A stretch of 36,870 nt of DNA from Actinomycetota bacterium (GCA_009697815.1 WLRQ01000024.1:1-36870); one strand, 5' to 3'; shown: positions 16,686-24,996, counted from the stretch's first letter. The notes: a model not told the origin generated them from the letters alone. Numbers and translations: made by a program.

Positions 16686-18986
16686 CTAAAGATCCCCGAG
16701 ACGGTCCAGCAGCGCGCGGGCTCCCGCCTTGACCGAGCGCTTCTGCACCACCGAGAGCCGGCCGTCGGTCTCGCGCAGCGCACCGTCGCGATGCAGCATC
16801 GCGATAGATGAGGCCACGAGGGCGGCCGGGACATCGGAGAGGCGCTCCTCAACCTCGGCGGCCGTCGAGGGTCCAGCCTTGAGGATCGAGGAGACGATAC
16901 GTCGTTCAGTTGGGGTTCGGTCGAGAAGTCCCATCATTCCGGCCGAGATCGCCTCACGGCTGAGTGAACGGACGACCGAATTGTCGATAGCGACCGCACT
17001 CTCCGACCGCTTCTCGCCCACCGCGAGTCGCGGGTCCCCGCAATGGTTCCCTGGGCCGAGTACCGCAACGCGATGGGCGTTTCCGTCGGCATCGGTGGTG
17101 CTGATCTCGATCTGTCCCGAAATCGTGAAGATGATGCGGTCGGCGGGGGTGCCTTGGCGGTAGATGAAGTCGCCGGGGGCGTATCTCTCGGTGACCAAGC
17201 GGGTCTGAAGATTCGCTTGGTCGGACTCGGAGATACCCAGAACCGTGAGGTCGACACCGCTGATGTTGAGCCGCTGCTCCCAAAGTCGGGCGTAGTCCGG
17301 AAGGGTGGAGAGCAGTTCCTGATGTGTGCCCAGGTGTGTTCCGCTATTGCTGACGAACAAGATGGTGTCGGCGAACTCGGCAACCTCAGGGTCGTTCACG
17401 TTGACCAGGGTGTAGGCACAATTTTGGGCGCGCATCCTGGTGATCAACGGCAGCGCCGTCTCGGGATCGGCGAGAGTGCGCAACGAGCCGACCATGAGAA
17501 CGCGGGGGTTGGCCGCGAGCGCGACGGACAGAAGGAGTCGTTGCCGCTCACACACCGAGAGACGCGCGCCCATGGGGCCTAGTGGTTCATCTAGCCCACC
17601 GGGCAGTTCCGCGAGGTGCCCGAGACTAACGGATTCGAGGATCTGCCGTCCCGTTGTCTCGCTGAGGTCAGGATTGGCGGAGCGAAGGTGGTCGAGCACG
17701 GACGCGTTAAAGACGACTGATTCGCTGGGAACGAAATAGATTGATGAGCTGTTCTCGTGAATGCGTGCGTCGACGCCATCGATCAGCACGGAACCGGACT
17801 CAGGATTGTCGTCACCAGCGAGCAGGCTGAGGAGACTGTCAGGGTCGGTTCCGGTGGGTGTGACAACCCCGATGATCACATGCCTCGGGAGATCGACGGA
17901 CGCAGAAGTAAGGCGCAGCGTAGGCCCGACCGAGGCCGACAGCTCGACGAGGGAGAATCCCGCGGATCGGTCAGCCTCAGGGTGATCTAGGGGCAGTTGG
18001 ATCCTGTTCTTCCCTTTGAGGATATGGTCGATTCGGATTTGACTTACCACTCCGAGTTGGACTGACCGGATCCAGGGCGGGAGGGTTTCGAGGCCTCGTA
18101 CGACGCCCTCCACATAGAGAATCGCGGCGGCGACAGTGTGGGCTGATTCACCGCCAGCGGTGATCGCGAAGAGCACGACGAAGGCCAACCCGGCAAGGCC
18201 GGCCGCGTGGGCAGCAGTGATCAACTGGATCACCCGAATGCCCTGCCTGTGCGTGACATGCTCAAGGGCAGTCACCTGGAACTTGAATCTGGTGAACTGC
18301 CATGGGCCCATGTTCAGGCCCGAGTTGATTCTGTAGCCAGAGATGGACTCGTCGGCGCGCTCACCCACTCGGTTGTAGCGAGACAGCCGTTCACGATCGA
18401 GGACGAGCAACTGTCGACCGACGTAACTTCGGAGGACCAAGAAGAGCAGACATGCGATGACCATGGTGACACCTGCGTGCCACTCGATCACGATCAGCAG
18501 AGTCAGGCTGATCACCACCCTGAGAACTCCAGGGATGCCCTCGCTGAGGGTCTTCTCGTAGCCCTCGGCCACGTTGTCGACGTCCGACGTGTGTCGGGAG
18601 ACGATCGAGGTGCGCGCCATACCGGACTGCCGGACCACGTCGCTGACGAGCAATTTCCTGAACAATGCATCGCGCAGCGCGGTTGCACCGAGGATCGAAC
18701 TCATGTGCGCGGATCGATGGGAATCAAAGCCCGCGACAACTTGCAGCACCACAAGTCCAACGAGCGTGATGACCAGGCTGGTCTCCCACGCGGCATGCTC
18801 GAGCAACCCATCCACGATTAGCGGGATCACCGCTTGGCAGCCCAATGCCACCACTCCGGCGACGATCGTGCGGGCAAGGAGTGCGCGATGGACTTTCACA
18901 TACGGGAAGAACCACGCCAGGAGTAGCCGCATCGCCCCGACTCGCGGCAGGCTCCGGCTTTGACCGGCCGAGGTGTCGATGCTCAC
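16686..18986 (-). CDS. Pseudo-ABC exporter with cyclic-nucleotide-binding-like domain and C-terminal winged helix
   Basis: 766 residues. Residues 20-325 are an ABC type-IV exporter membrane domain with about six helices. Residues 340-575 align along their length with an exporter ATPase domain, but every catalytic motif is gone. The P-loop reads VTPTGTDPDSLLSLLAG, with Pro at the Walker A Lys. The Q-loop Gln is Ser (YFVPSES), the signature LSGGQ is LSVCE (476-480), the Walker B Asp-Glu is Gly-Ser (VLMVGSLRTLADPE), and the H-loop His is Asn (VNVNDPEV). Residues 590-685 match a cyclic-nucleotide-binding domain (YAPGDFIYRQGTPADRIIF), but its phosphate cassette is unusual (GNHCGDPRLAVGEKRSESAV). 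Residues 690-750 look like a winged helix. GTG 18986 has GGGGAG 9 nt upstream. It probably works as a membrane receptor or scaffold rather than a pump (inference). The frame is intact, so it is not a decaying pseudogene. Confidence 0.85.
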   Translation of the reverse strand: MSIDTSAGQSRSLPRVGAMRLLLAWFFPYVKVHRALLARTIVAGVVALGCQAVIPLIVDGLLEHAAWETSLVITLVGLVVLQVVAGFDSHRSAHMSSILGATALRDALFRKLLVSDVVRQSGMARTSIVSRHTSDVDNVAEGYEKTLSEGIPGVLRVVISLTLLIVIEWHAGVTMVIACLLFLVLRSYVGRQLLVLDRERLSRYNRVGERADESISGYRINSGLNMGPWQFTRFKFQVTALEHVTHRQGIRVIQLITAAHAAGLAGLAFVVLFAITAGGESAHTVAAAILYVEGVVRGLETLPPWIRSVQLGVVSQIRIDHILKGKNRIQLPLDHPEADRSAGFSLVELSASVGPTLRLTSASVDLPRHVIIGVVTPTGTDPDSLLSLLAGDDNPESGSVLIDGVDARIHENSSSIYFVPSESVVFNASVLDHLRSANPDLSETTGRQILESVSLGHLAELPGGLDEPLGPMGARLSVCERQRLLLSVALAANPRVLMVGSLRTLADPETALPLITRMRAQNCAYTLVNVNDPEVAEFADTILFVSNSGTHLGTHQELLSTLPDYARLWEQRLNISGVDLTVLGISESDQANLQTRLVTERYAPGDFIYRQGTPADRIIFTISGQIEISTTDADGNAHRVAVLGPGNHCGDPRLAVGEKRSESAVAIDNSVVRSLSREAISAGMMGLLDRTPTERRIVSSILKAGPSTAAEVEERLSDVPAALVASSIAMLHRDGALRETDGRLSVVQKRSVKAGARALLDRLGDL

Positions 18987-19035
18987 GGCGGCATTCTCCC
19001 CGAATCAGGCGACTGCGCGCACCACGGGGGTCGTG

Positions 19036-19557
19036 TCAGGTGTCGATTCGACGCATCTCGGACCGGTACCAATGACCATTGCGCACATACTTCAGGGCTG
19101 CTTCAGTGAAGGCGCCTTCGGCCACAGCGTCCTCGCGGATCCGGCAGGGCACCCCCAGGGCCATGGCGCGAGACGGAATCTCGGTGTCGTTCGGCACGAA
19201 CGCCGATGCCCCGACGAGCGCGCCGCGACGGACTATCACGCGGTGGAGCACCACAGAGCCCGAGCCAATCAGGCAGGCGTCCTCCACGGTGCAGCCCTCC
19301 AGATGGGCGTTGTGGCCCACCACGCAGTCGTCGCCGACGGTTGTGGGCGTTGATGCGGTGCAATGGATGACCGTGCCGTCTTGGATCGAAGTCCTCGCCC
19401 CGATCACGATCGTGCCGTGATCGCCACGGAGCACTGCGGTTGGCCAGATGGTGGACTCGGCGCCGATCGTGACGCTCCCGATGATCACAGCGTCTGGATG
19501 GACGAAAGCTGTCGGGTCGATAGAGGGCACCAGATCGCCGAGGGCGTAGATGGGCAC
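19036..19557 (-). CDS. Gamma-carbonic anhydrase-like hexapeptide-repeat protein
   Basis: 173 residues of left-handed beta-helix repeats from the start (IDPTAFVHPDAVIIGSVTIG) to about 135, then a C-terminal helix. The family's metal-binding His residues are present: one in DGTVIHCT and two in VGHNAHLEGC. This is the gamma-carbonic anhydrase/PaaY-YrdA type, a Zn-dependent trimer; many bacterial members have weak or unproven carbonic anhydrase activity. GTG 19557 has GAGGAG 5 nt upstream. It lies 49 bp before the pseudo-ABC gene on the same strand and might be co-transcribed with it, but it may equally be a separate housekeeping gene. Confidence 0.88.
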   Translation of the reverse strand: MPIYALGDLVPSIDPTAFVHPDAVIIGSVTIGAESTIWPTAVLRGDHGTIVIGARTSIQDGTVIHCTASTPTTVGDDCVVGHNAHLEGCTVEDACLIGSGSVVLHRVIVRRGALVGASAFVPNDTEIPSRAMALGVPCRIREDAVAEGAFTEAALKYVRNGHWYRSEMRRIDT

Positions 19558-19834
19558 GAATTCTCCTCAATAATGCGTGTGCCGGTGTGCTGGAGATGCT
19601 TTGCTGACCCATCGGACGGGGTGGTGTGAGCCATCCCACCATGCTTTGATCGCCGCTGTACGGGGGGTCGGCGCGCGAATGACATCTCAGTCAGGCACAA
19701 TCCGCCTCGTCGACCGGTTCCGGGCCGGGGATGAAACCGGAACCACCCGACGTTGAGGCCCAGCACGGGACGCTCACCACATCGACGGCACTGACCCCAG
19801 CACCAGCCGCACGCGACGACGAGGACGACACGAC
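19558..19834. promoter_or_regulatory. Divergent intergenic region with an 8-bp inverted repeat
   Basis: This 277-bp gap lies between the divergent carbonic-anhydrase-like and DUF4193 genes and must hold both promoters. GGTTCCGG (19716-19723) and CCGGAACC (19737-19744) form a perfect inverted repeat with a 13-nt spacer, upstream of DUF4193. It is a candidate operator or mRNA leader hairpin. No convincing small gene was found. Confidence 0.4.
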
Positions 19835-20131
19835 ATGGCAACAGATTACGACGCACCACGCAAGACCGACGACGAGCTCGCCGAGGACTCCCTCGAAGAG
19901 CTCAAGGCCCAACGGGCGAACAAGGCTGGCTCCAGCGTCGACGTCGACGAGGTCGAAGCCGCCGAAAACCTCGAACTGCCCGGAGCCGATCTCTCGGACG
20001 AGTCCTTGACCGTGAGAGTTCTGCCCCGACAGGCCGACGAGTTCACCTGTTCTCGCTGCTTCTTGGTGCACCACCGCAGCCAGCTCGCGAAGACAGTCAA
20101 GGGTGAGCCCGTCTGCCGCGACTGCGACTGA
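19835..20131 (+). CDS. DUF4193 family protein (small zinc-ribbon-like)
   Basis: 98 residues beginning MATDYDAPRKTDDELAEDSL. The N-terminal two thirds are acidic and probably extended. The C-terminal part has two Cys pairs, FTCSRCFLVHHRSQL and EPVCRDCD, spaced as a small zinc ribbon. This is the DUF4193 family of actinobacteria, of unknown function, commonly found just upstream of dut and DUF3093. There is a GAGGAC ribosome site about 8 nt before ATG. The next gene starts 8 nt after its stop. Confidence 0.9.
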   Translation: MATDYDAPRKTDDELAEDSLEELKAQRANKAGSSVDVDEVEAAENLELPGADLSDESLTVRVLPRQADEFTCSRCFLVHHRSQLAKTVKGEPVCRDCD

Positions 20132-20139
20132 TCGACACC

Positions 20140-20925
20140 GTGCCCGAGGTGACCGATCCTGTGGCGGACGATGTGGGGAGTGATCTCGAAGCCCGGGACG
20201 TCGCCGCGCTCGTGGCCTCGCTGGACTCCGTCGATCTCGGAACAGCCGACAGGGCCAGGCAGATCGCACGGCTCGGGGGGATCGTGGCGGCGAGGGCACG
20301 TCGAGCCGGGGCTACGGCGGTCGGCAGCGGGCGCTTCCTGTCCGATCTCCTGGTTGATGTCGTACCTCACATTCCGGTTCGCGATCTCGACACCCTGATC
20401 TCCCACCACCGTGGTCTCACCGGCGAGGCGCTCGCCGATGCGCTGGTGCGCAACAGTGCGCGGGCCACGTCCGGGATCGGCGCGGTGGGCGGGGTGGTGG
20501 CGGCGGCCGAATGGGCTGCGCTTCCACTGTTGATCACGGTGCCGTTCGAGGTCGTGGTGGAGACCCTGGCCGTCGCTTCCGTTGAGATCAAGCTCGTGGG
20601 CGAGCTCCATGCGGTCTACGGACTCGACGTCACCGGAACAGGCACTCACAGGGCCTTGGCCTTCACCAGCGCCTGGGCAAGCCGCCGCGGGATCGATCCG
20701 CTTCGCCCCTGGACGGTTCCCAGCGTGCTGGGCCTCGCGGGACGGCAGCAACTGCGTCGGCGCATGATCGGGCGGTTCGCCCGAAATCTGGGAACTCTCG
20801 CGCCGTTCCTCGTGGGGGCGCTCATCGCCGCAAAGCTCAACCGCTCGCAAACTCTCACGCTCGCAACACTGCTGCGTGACGACCTCAGGGCACTCGCCGG
20901 CACGCAGCCCGAACCTCAGCCCTGA
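20140..20925 (+). CDS. Conserved actinobacterial membrane-associated protein, unknown function
   Basis: 261 residues from GTG 20140; a GTG at 20152 is an alternative. The N-terminal 60 residues are soluble and charged. Two hydrophobic stretches follow: IGAVGGVVAAAEWAALPLL then ITVPFEVVVETLAVASVEIK (about 112-150), and a shorter one near 222-240 (TLAPFLVGALIAAKLN). The arrangement is reminiscent of EcsC-like or similar membrane-binding proteins, but I do not recognise a defined domain. It is 8 nt downstream of DUF4193, so probably in the same operon, and its stop abuts the stop of the convergent DUF4235 gene. Confidence 0.75.
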   Translation: MPEVTDPVADDVGSDLEARDVAALVASLDSVDLGTADRARQIARLGGIVAARARRAGATAVGSGRFLSDLLVDVVPHIPVRDLDTLISHHRGLTGEALADALVRNSARATSGIGAVGGVVAAAEWAALPLLITVPFEVVVETLAVASVEIKLVGELHAVYGLDVTGTGTHRALAFTSAWASRRGIDPLRPWTVPSVLGLAGRQQLRRRMIGRFARNLGTLAPFLVGALIAAKLNRSQTLTLATLLRDDLRALAGTQPEPQP

Positions 20926-21207
20926 TTAGCCTTCAGGCGGTCGGGGTGCGGTGATGCGGTCGATCGCCACATTCACCACGGCCAGCACAGCTGCTGTGGC
21001 GGCCGCCCAGAGCAGTACGCGACGCAGCGGTTCGTCACGGTTGGCAGCTTGCGGGGGAGTCGATCCGGTGCTGCGGAGATAAGCGGCGTCGAGCGCCTTG
21101 CGCACCGCCCATGCTGCTCCGAGGGCGAGGAGCGGAGCGACAATCTTGCTCGCGGTCGAGGCGGAGAGGGGCTCATCGCCGTCAGGCTCGGTCGTCTCTA
21201 TCGTCAT
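20926..21207 (-). CDS. DUF4235 family membrane protein
   Basis: 93 residues with two membrane segments (SKIVAPLLALGAAWAVRKAL near 20-39, and VLLWAAATAAVLAVVNVAID near 64-83) joined by a short polar loop. The pattern is that of DUF4235, small actinobacterial membrane proteins without known function. It ends directly against the stop codon of the convergent upstream gene, leaving no intergenic space for a terminator. Confidence 0.8.
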   Translation of the reverse strand: MTIETTEPDGDEPLSASTASKIVAPLLALGAAWAVRKALDAAYLRSTGSTPPQAANRDEPLRRVLLWAAATAAVLAVVNVAIDRITAPRPPEG

Positions 21208-21280
21208 GGCCGCCCCGTTCGTCGTTGTAGGTCCCGGGACAGCCTGTCACGCCCGAGCGCCACGCGAGCCCTGGTCGCGC

Positions 21281-21778
21281 TCATGCCTTGGCGCTATCAC
21301 GTGCGGCTGCGAGCACGGGAGCCAGTTCCAGCCCGCGACGGGTGGATATGAGCCAGTACGGGTGCGGGTCGTCCGGATCATCGACCTCGACGAGCACTGA
21401 TCGGGAGGTCCAGCCACGCGTGCACAAGTAGGCCCTGGGGTCCGCGAGCGGTCCGCGAGCCTCGCGCGTCTGACTCGCGTCCAGGGGTGCGATGCGGCTG
21501 ACGTAGCGCAGGGGCAGACGTGCGCGTCCGGCCCGGAAGACGAGATCGTCGACGACAACCAACGGCGCTGTCGCGATCAGCCACCAGGTCGCGAGACCTT
21601 GGCCGACGACGAAGGTGACGATGCCGACACGGGCACCAAGAGGGTAGCCGTAGGCGATTGCGACAGAGCCGGTCAGGACGATGGACACAAGCCAGGCGGG
21701 CCAGGGGGCGTAGACACGTTCGTGGAAGGCAACGACGGAGCCGTCGAGGCCCTCGTCAGCATTTCCCGGCTCGGTCAC
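21281..21778 (-). CDS. DUF3093 family membrane protein
   Basis: About 165 residues from GTG 21778. The DUF3093 pattern is clear: FHERVYAPWPAWLVSIVL at the N-terminus, two membrane helices (about 28-45 and 50-70), then a soluble C-terminal half (VVVDDLVFRAGRARLPLRYV, a PH-like beta domain). It ends in TSRSVLVEVDDPDDPHPYWL and a Leu/Ala-rich helix. The function is unknown. The open frame reaches 21946, overlapping the divergent thioesterase gene, but GTG 21778 has CAGGCT 6 nt upstream and starts next to the conserved core. Its usual neighbour dut is present on the other strand. Confidence 0.85.
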   Translation of the reverse strand: MTEPGNADEGLDGSVVAFHERVYAPWPAWLVSIVLTGSVAIAYGYPLGARVGIVTFVVGQGLATWWLIATAPLVVVDDLVFRAGRARLPLRYVSRIAPLDASQTREARGPLADPRAYLCTRGWTSRSVLVEVDDPDDPHPYWLISTRRGLELAPVLAAARDSAKA

Positions 21779-21833
21779 GAACTGAGCCTGCCACGACCTC
21801 GGCGCAGCGCGATGGCCGGTAGGCTCGCGGCTC
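21779..21833. promoter_or_regulatory. Divergent leaderless-type promoters, DUF3093 and thioesterase
   Basis: In this 55-bp gap the minus strand has CAGGCT (21790 to 21785) 6 nt before GTG 21778. The plus strand has TAGGCT (21820-21825) 8 nt before GTG 21834. Neither gene has a Shine-Dalgarno sequence. The two promoters would overlap upstream, so the genes may influence each other. Confidence 0.4.
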
Positions 21834-22448
21834 GTGACGACGTCCTCGGAATTCCCCGACACCGGGCGCAGTGGGCTGCTTCCCACCACGCCGCCCGCGG
21901 ACGCGGTTCTGCCACCGCGCAGTGCTAGAGCACCCGCACCCGGCACGTCGATCCCCTGCCACTACTCGATGTGCTTCTGTTGCGGCGATGAGCACCCGTC
22001 GGGGCTCTATCTCAGGCTCGTGGCAGGGGAAGGTTTGAGTCTTAGCGGTACCTTCACGGTGACTGAGCTTCACCAAGGTGCACCGGGGCTCGCCCACGGC
22101 GGGTTGCTCACGGCCGCATTCGACGACGCGCTCGGATGTCTGAACTGGATGGTGGGTGGTCGAGCCGTGACAGCTCGGCTCGAGACCGACTTTCGTCGGC
22201 CCGTCCCAGTGGGATCGGTACTCCACATCGAGGCTGAGGTCCTTGGCGTGAAAGGTCGCAAGATCTTCACCCGTGCGATTGGCCGCCTCGATGCGCCCAA
22301 CGGCCCCATAGCGATCACCGCGAAAGCGATGTTCATCAAGGTGCCCCTTGAGCATTTCATCGACAATGGCCGCCCCGAAGACATCGAACGTGCGCGTGGC
22401 GACAGCGCTGTCCGCAACAGTCTGGCAAATTTTGAGGTCAACCCATGA
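21834..22448 (+). CDS. PaaI-type hotdog-fold thioesterase
   Basis: 204 residues. After an N-terminal extension (1-43) comes [16 protein letters not shown] (about 47-62), a Cys-rich opening typical of actinobacterial hotdog proteins of this type. The catalytic-region helix is [20 protein letters not shown] (about 82-101), containing the HGG motif. The strand [18 protein letters not shown] completes the hotdog fold. It probably hydrolyses acyl-CoA thioesters as a cytosolic dimer or tetramer; the substrate is unknown. The stop overlaps the dut start as ATGA, so the two genes are translationally coupled. Confidence 0.85.
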   Translation: MTTSSEFPDTGRSGLLPTTPPADAVLPPRSARAPAPGTSIPCHYSMCFCCGDEHPSGLYLRLVAGEGLSLSGTFTVTELHQGAPGLAHGGLLTAAFDDALGCLNWMVGGRAVTARLETDFRRPVPVGSVLHIEAEVLGVKGRKIFTRAIGRLDAPNGPIAITAKAMFIKVPLEHFIDNGRPEDIERARGDSAVRNSLANFEVNP

Positions 22449-22900
22449 ACCCTCGCCCTCCTCATGCCGTCGATGTCCTGATCCAACGGATCGATCCGGA
22501 TTTCGAGCTGCCGGGCTACGCACACCCGGGCGACGCCGGTCTCGACCTCGTCACCACCGTCGATGCTGTCCTCGCTCCGGGGGAGCGTGTCTTGCTGCCC
22601 ACGGGTATCGCCATCGCGCTGCCGGAGGGGTACGCCGCATTCGTCCACCCTCGCTCGGGTCTCGCGGTGCGCTACGGGGTCTCCCTGGTGAACGCTCCCG
22701 GAACGATTGACGCTGGGTACCGTGGCGAGATCTCCGTATCCCTGATCAATCTCGACCCGCGCGACCCCGTGACTCTTCGTCGTGGCGACCGGATCGCGCA
22801 ACTAGTGATCCAGCGTGTAGAGCACGCGGTACTGCACGAGGTAGCCCAGCTCCCTGGGTCTGACCGCGCCGAGGGTGGCTTCGGGTCGTCGGGCCGATAG
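22445..22900 (+). CDS. dut: Deoxyuridine 5'-triphosphate nucleotidohydrolase (dUTPase)
   Basis: 151 residues, the usual length of trimeric dUTPases, which hydrolyse dUTP to dUMP and pyrophosphate and so prevent uracil incorporation into DNA. All five motifs are visible: [31 protein letters not shown] (catalytic Asp), [11 protein letters not shown] and the C-terminal GGFGSSGR, which closes over the active site. The start overlaps the thioesterase stop as ATGA. The DUF3710 gene follows by 52 bp, the usual actinobacterial order. Confidence 0.97.
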   Translation: MNPRPPHAVDVLIQRIDPDFELPGYAHPGDAGLDLVTTVDAVLAPGERVLLPTGIAIALPEGYAAFVHPRSGLAVRYGVSLVNAPGTIDAGYRGEISVSLINLDPRDPVTLRRGDRIAQLVIQRVEHAVLHEVAQLPGSDRAEGGFGSSGR

Positions 22901-22952
22901 CGTCATCACCTGGGGCGATCGCGCCCCGCCAGACCATCATGAAGGAGTACCG

Positions 22953-23717
22953 GTGTTCCGACGCCGCCGAGCCGAGCACAGCGACATCGATCCGGTCGAG
23001 GTCGAGATCCCCGGTGTCACTGAGTCGGCACCGACCTCCACGGCCTACGTGTACGACCGGTCAGGTGGCCCCTACGACGCATCTGAGACTCCCGACGATG
23101 GCGTGCCGCGTCTGGATCTGGGAGCACTACTCGTGCCCGGCGTTGACGGCATGGAGATGCGTCTCGACGTCGACGAGGTGAGCCAGAAGATCATCGCTGT
23201 GTCGGTGATCGATGGGGAATCCGCTCTTCAGCTCATGGTGTTTGCTGCCCCGCGCACTGAGGGCATCTGGGATGAGGTCCGTGAGCAGATCCGCGCGAGC
23301 ATTGCCGCCACAGGCCTGGTCGAGCAGGTCGAGGGTGGTTTCGGCCCCGAGTTGAGGGCGAGCGTGGCGCAAAACGGGCCCAACGGAGAGTCGGTGATGG
23401 CACCGGTTCGATTTGTCGGGGTGGATGGCCCACGGTGGTTCTTGCGCGGGGTCTTCAGCGGTGTGGCCTCACGCGACACTGCGGCTGCCGCCGGTCTGGA
23501 GGCGATCCTCCGCGCCACTGTCGTGGTGCGCGGAACCGACCCTATGGCCCCTGGCGATGCGCTGACTCTGCGTCTGCCGGAGGTGGTCCCCGAACCCGGC
23601 ACGCCTGGGGCCGACTTGTCGGGCGATAACCCAACAGGCCAGGACGATTCCGCTGATCAGGACCGCCCCACCTTGACGATGCCCGCGCGCGGGCCGGAGA
23701 TCACTGAGATTCGCTGA
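22953..23717 (+). CDS. DUF3710 domain-containing protein
   Basis: 254 residues beginning VFRRRRAEHSD, a conserved basic start for this family. The core (about 55-210) carries LDLGALLVPGVDGMEMRLDVD, LQLMVFAAPRTEGIWDEVRE and VDGPRWFLRGVFSG, characteristic of DUF3710. The C-terminal 45 residues are acidic and Pro-rich. It is cytosolic and of unknown function. GTG 22953 has AAGGAG 6 nt upstream; the longer frame from 22875 overlaps the end of dut and is not favoured. Next to dut as in other actinobacteria. Confidence 0.9.
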   Translation: MFRRRRAEHSDIDPVEVEIPGVTESAPTSTAYVYDRSGGPYDASETPDDGVPRLDLGALLVPGVDGMEMRLDVDEVSQKIIAVSVIDGESALQLMVFAAPRTEGIWDEVREQIRASIAATGLVEQVEGGFGPELRASVAQNGPNGESVMAPVRFVGVDGPRWFLRGVFSGVASRDTAAAAGLEAILRATVVVRGTDPMAPGDALTLRLPEVVPEPGTPGADLSGDNPTGQDDSADQDRPTLTMPARGPEITEIR

Positions 23718-23818
23718 GAGTGAAGCTCTCACCATCCTCGAGGCCCCGCGGAAACGCGATCAGGGTGATCGGCGCCTCGCCGTTGAGGCCGTGGCCGCTG
23801 TCGACCGCCCTCGAGCAC

Positions 23819-23830
23819 TACTCTGCAACC
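23819..23830 (+). promoter_or_regulatory. Putative -10 element for the OB-fold gene (leaderless)
   Basis: TACTCT at 23819-23824 is followed by exactly 6 nt and then ATG 23831. No ribosome-binding site is present. Confidence 0.45.
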
Positions 23831-24211
23831 ATGAGCCCGACCTCCTCACGTCGTCCCGGGATCCTCTCTCGTTGGACGCAGACGCAGACCGAGGTTGACT
23901 CTGATCGGCTTGAAAGTGACGCCACAGCACACGGAGCCACCCACATCAGAGACTGTCTCGGCGGTCAGCCCTCCACCGTGATCGGCAGACTTCGATCGGT
24001 GACGCTCCGCCCGGTGGCCAAAGCACCTGCCGTGGAGGCAGAGCTGTACGACGGCACGGGCCGGCTCACATTGCTCTTCTTGGGACGTCGACGAATCCCT
24101 GGTATCACTCCCGGGCGTCACCTCGTCGTGCACGGCAGGGTCATCCAGCGCGATGGCGAACGCGCCATGGTGAATCCCCGGTACGAACTGTTGCCCAACG
24201 CGGTGGAGTGA
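23831..24211 (+). CDS. OB-fold nucleic-acid-binding domain protein
   Basis: 126 residues from ATG 23831. After a short N-terminal helix region comes an OB fold: TVIGRLRSVTLRPVAKAPAV, then VEAELYDGTGRLTLLFLGRR, RIPGITPGRHLVVHGRVI and AMVNPRYELL. This is the arrangement of RecG- or aspartyl-tRNA-synthetase-like OB domains found in actinobacterial single-domain proteins beside DUF3710 and DUF3159. Nucleic-acid binding is inferred from the fold. The open frame extends upstream to 23720 without conserved sequence. It is 4 nt upstream of the DUF3159 gene, so the two form one operon. Confidence 0.85.
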   Translation: MSPTSSRRPGILSRWTQTQTEVDSDRLESDATAHGATHIRDCLGGQPSTVIGRLRSVTLRPVAKAPAVEAELYDGTGRLTLLFLGRRRIPGITPGRHLVVHGRVIQRDGERAMVNPRYELLPNAVE

Positions 24212-24215
24212 TCAC

Positions 24216-24959
24216 GTGAATCCGGAAGACACCGCACGCGAAGGCCACCCCCACCACCTAGCCATCCCACCCTCACTTCAGGGCCCAGGCCATGGCTCGG
24301 GGAAGCCTGGCGACGCCACCACCGAGCAGCTCATGGCTCAGGCCATCGGCGGCTGGCGGGGGCTTATCGACAGCAGTGTGCCCGGCGCGGTATTCGTCGT
24401 GGCCTACCTCGTCGATAGCCACCAGCTAACCCCGGCCATCTGGGCGGCGGTGGCGTCGGGGGCTGTTATCGCGGTCCTGCGCCTTCTGCGACGCCAGCCG
24501 CTGCGTCAGGTGCTCTCGGGCTTTGTGGGGATCGCGTTCGCAGCCTGGCTCGCATCCCGCACCGGCAAGGCCGAGGACTTCTACCTTCCGGGTCTTTTCA
24601 TCAGCGGGGCGTACGCGGTGGTCCTGGCTATCTCGTGCGTCGTCGGTCATCCAGTACTCGGCTACGCGGTCGGAGCCGCGACAGGTGACATGTCAGGCTG
24701 GCGCAAGGTTCCTGAGCAGCGACGGGCCTACTCGCTGGCGACGTGGATCTTCGTCGGCCAGTACACCCTCAAGATCGTTGTGCTCGTACCCCTCTACCTC
24801 GCGGGCGAGGTGGCGGGGCTGGGATTCATGAAGCTGATTCTCGGCTGGCCCGTTCTGGCACTAGCCGCCTGGTTGTCCTACCGCATCATCCGCAAGGCGC
24901 GCGCTGAGGCCCCAGTGCCGGTTCCCCCCGAGGGTCATCCCCCGGCGCTGTCGGACTAG
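24216..24959 (+). CDS. DUF3159 family membrane protein
   Basis: 247 residues. The N-terminal 40 residues are polar, then the DUF3159 core begins with QAIGGWRGLIDSSVPGAVFV. About six membrane helices follow (54-70, 75-90, 98-112, 127-143, 170-190, 203-222). The conserved WRKVPEQRRAYSLATWIFVGQ segment (about 162-183) is present. The function is unknown; the topology and the fixed position near OB-fold and Trk genes are typical in actinobacteria. GTG 24216 has GGAG 7 nt upstream. Confidence 0.88.
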   Translation: MNPEDTAREGHPHHLAIPPSLQGPGHGSGKPGDATTEQLMAQAIGGWRGLIDSSVPGAVFVVAYLVDSHQLTPAIWAAVASGAVIAVLRLLRRQPLRQVLSGFVGIAFAAWLASRTGKAEDFYLPGLFISGAYAVVLAISCVVGHPVLGYAVGAATGDMSGWRKVPEQRRAYSLATWIFVGQYTLKIVVLVPLYLAGEVAGLGFMKLILGWPVLALAAWLSYRIIRKARAEAPVPVPPEGHPPALSD

Positions 24960-24996
24960 GAATCGCACGGCCGCGTGCCTCGATCAGGCGAGACGG

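Noticed and set aside
16686-18986. Ordinary multidrug or lipid ABC exporter
   Set aside because: All ATP-binding and hydrolysis motifs are replaced, so it cannot be a self-powered pump.
16686-18986. Pseudogene of an ABC exporter
   Set aside because: The 766-codon frame is intact, has a ribosome site, and continues into well-formed CNB-like and winged-helix domains.
11247-19035. Accessory block as a mobile element or genomic island
   Set aside because: No transposase, integrase, tRNA, flanking direct repeats or clear base-composition break was seen, although acquisition cannot be excluded.
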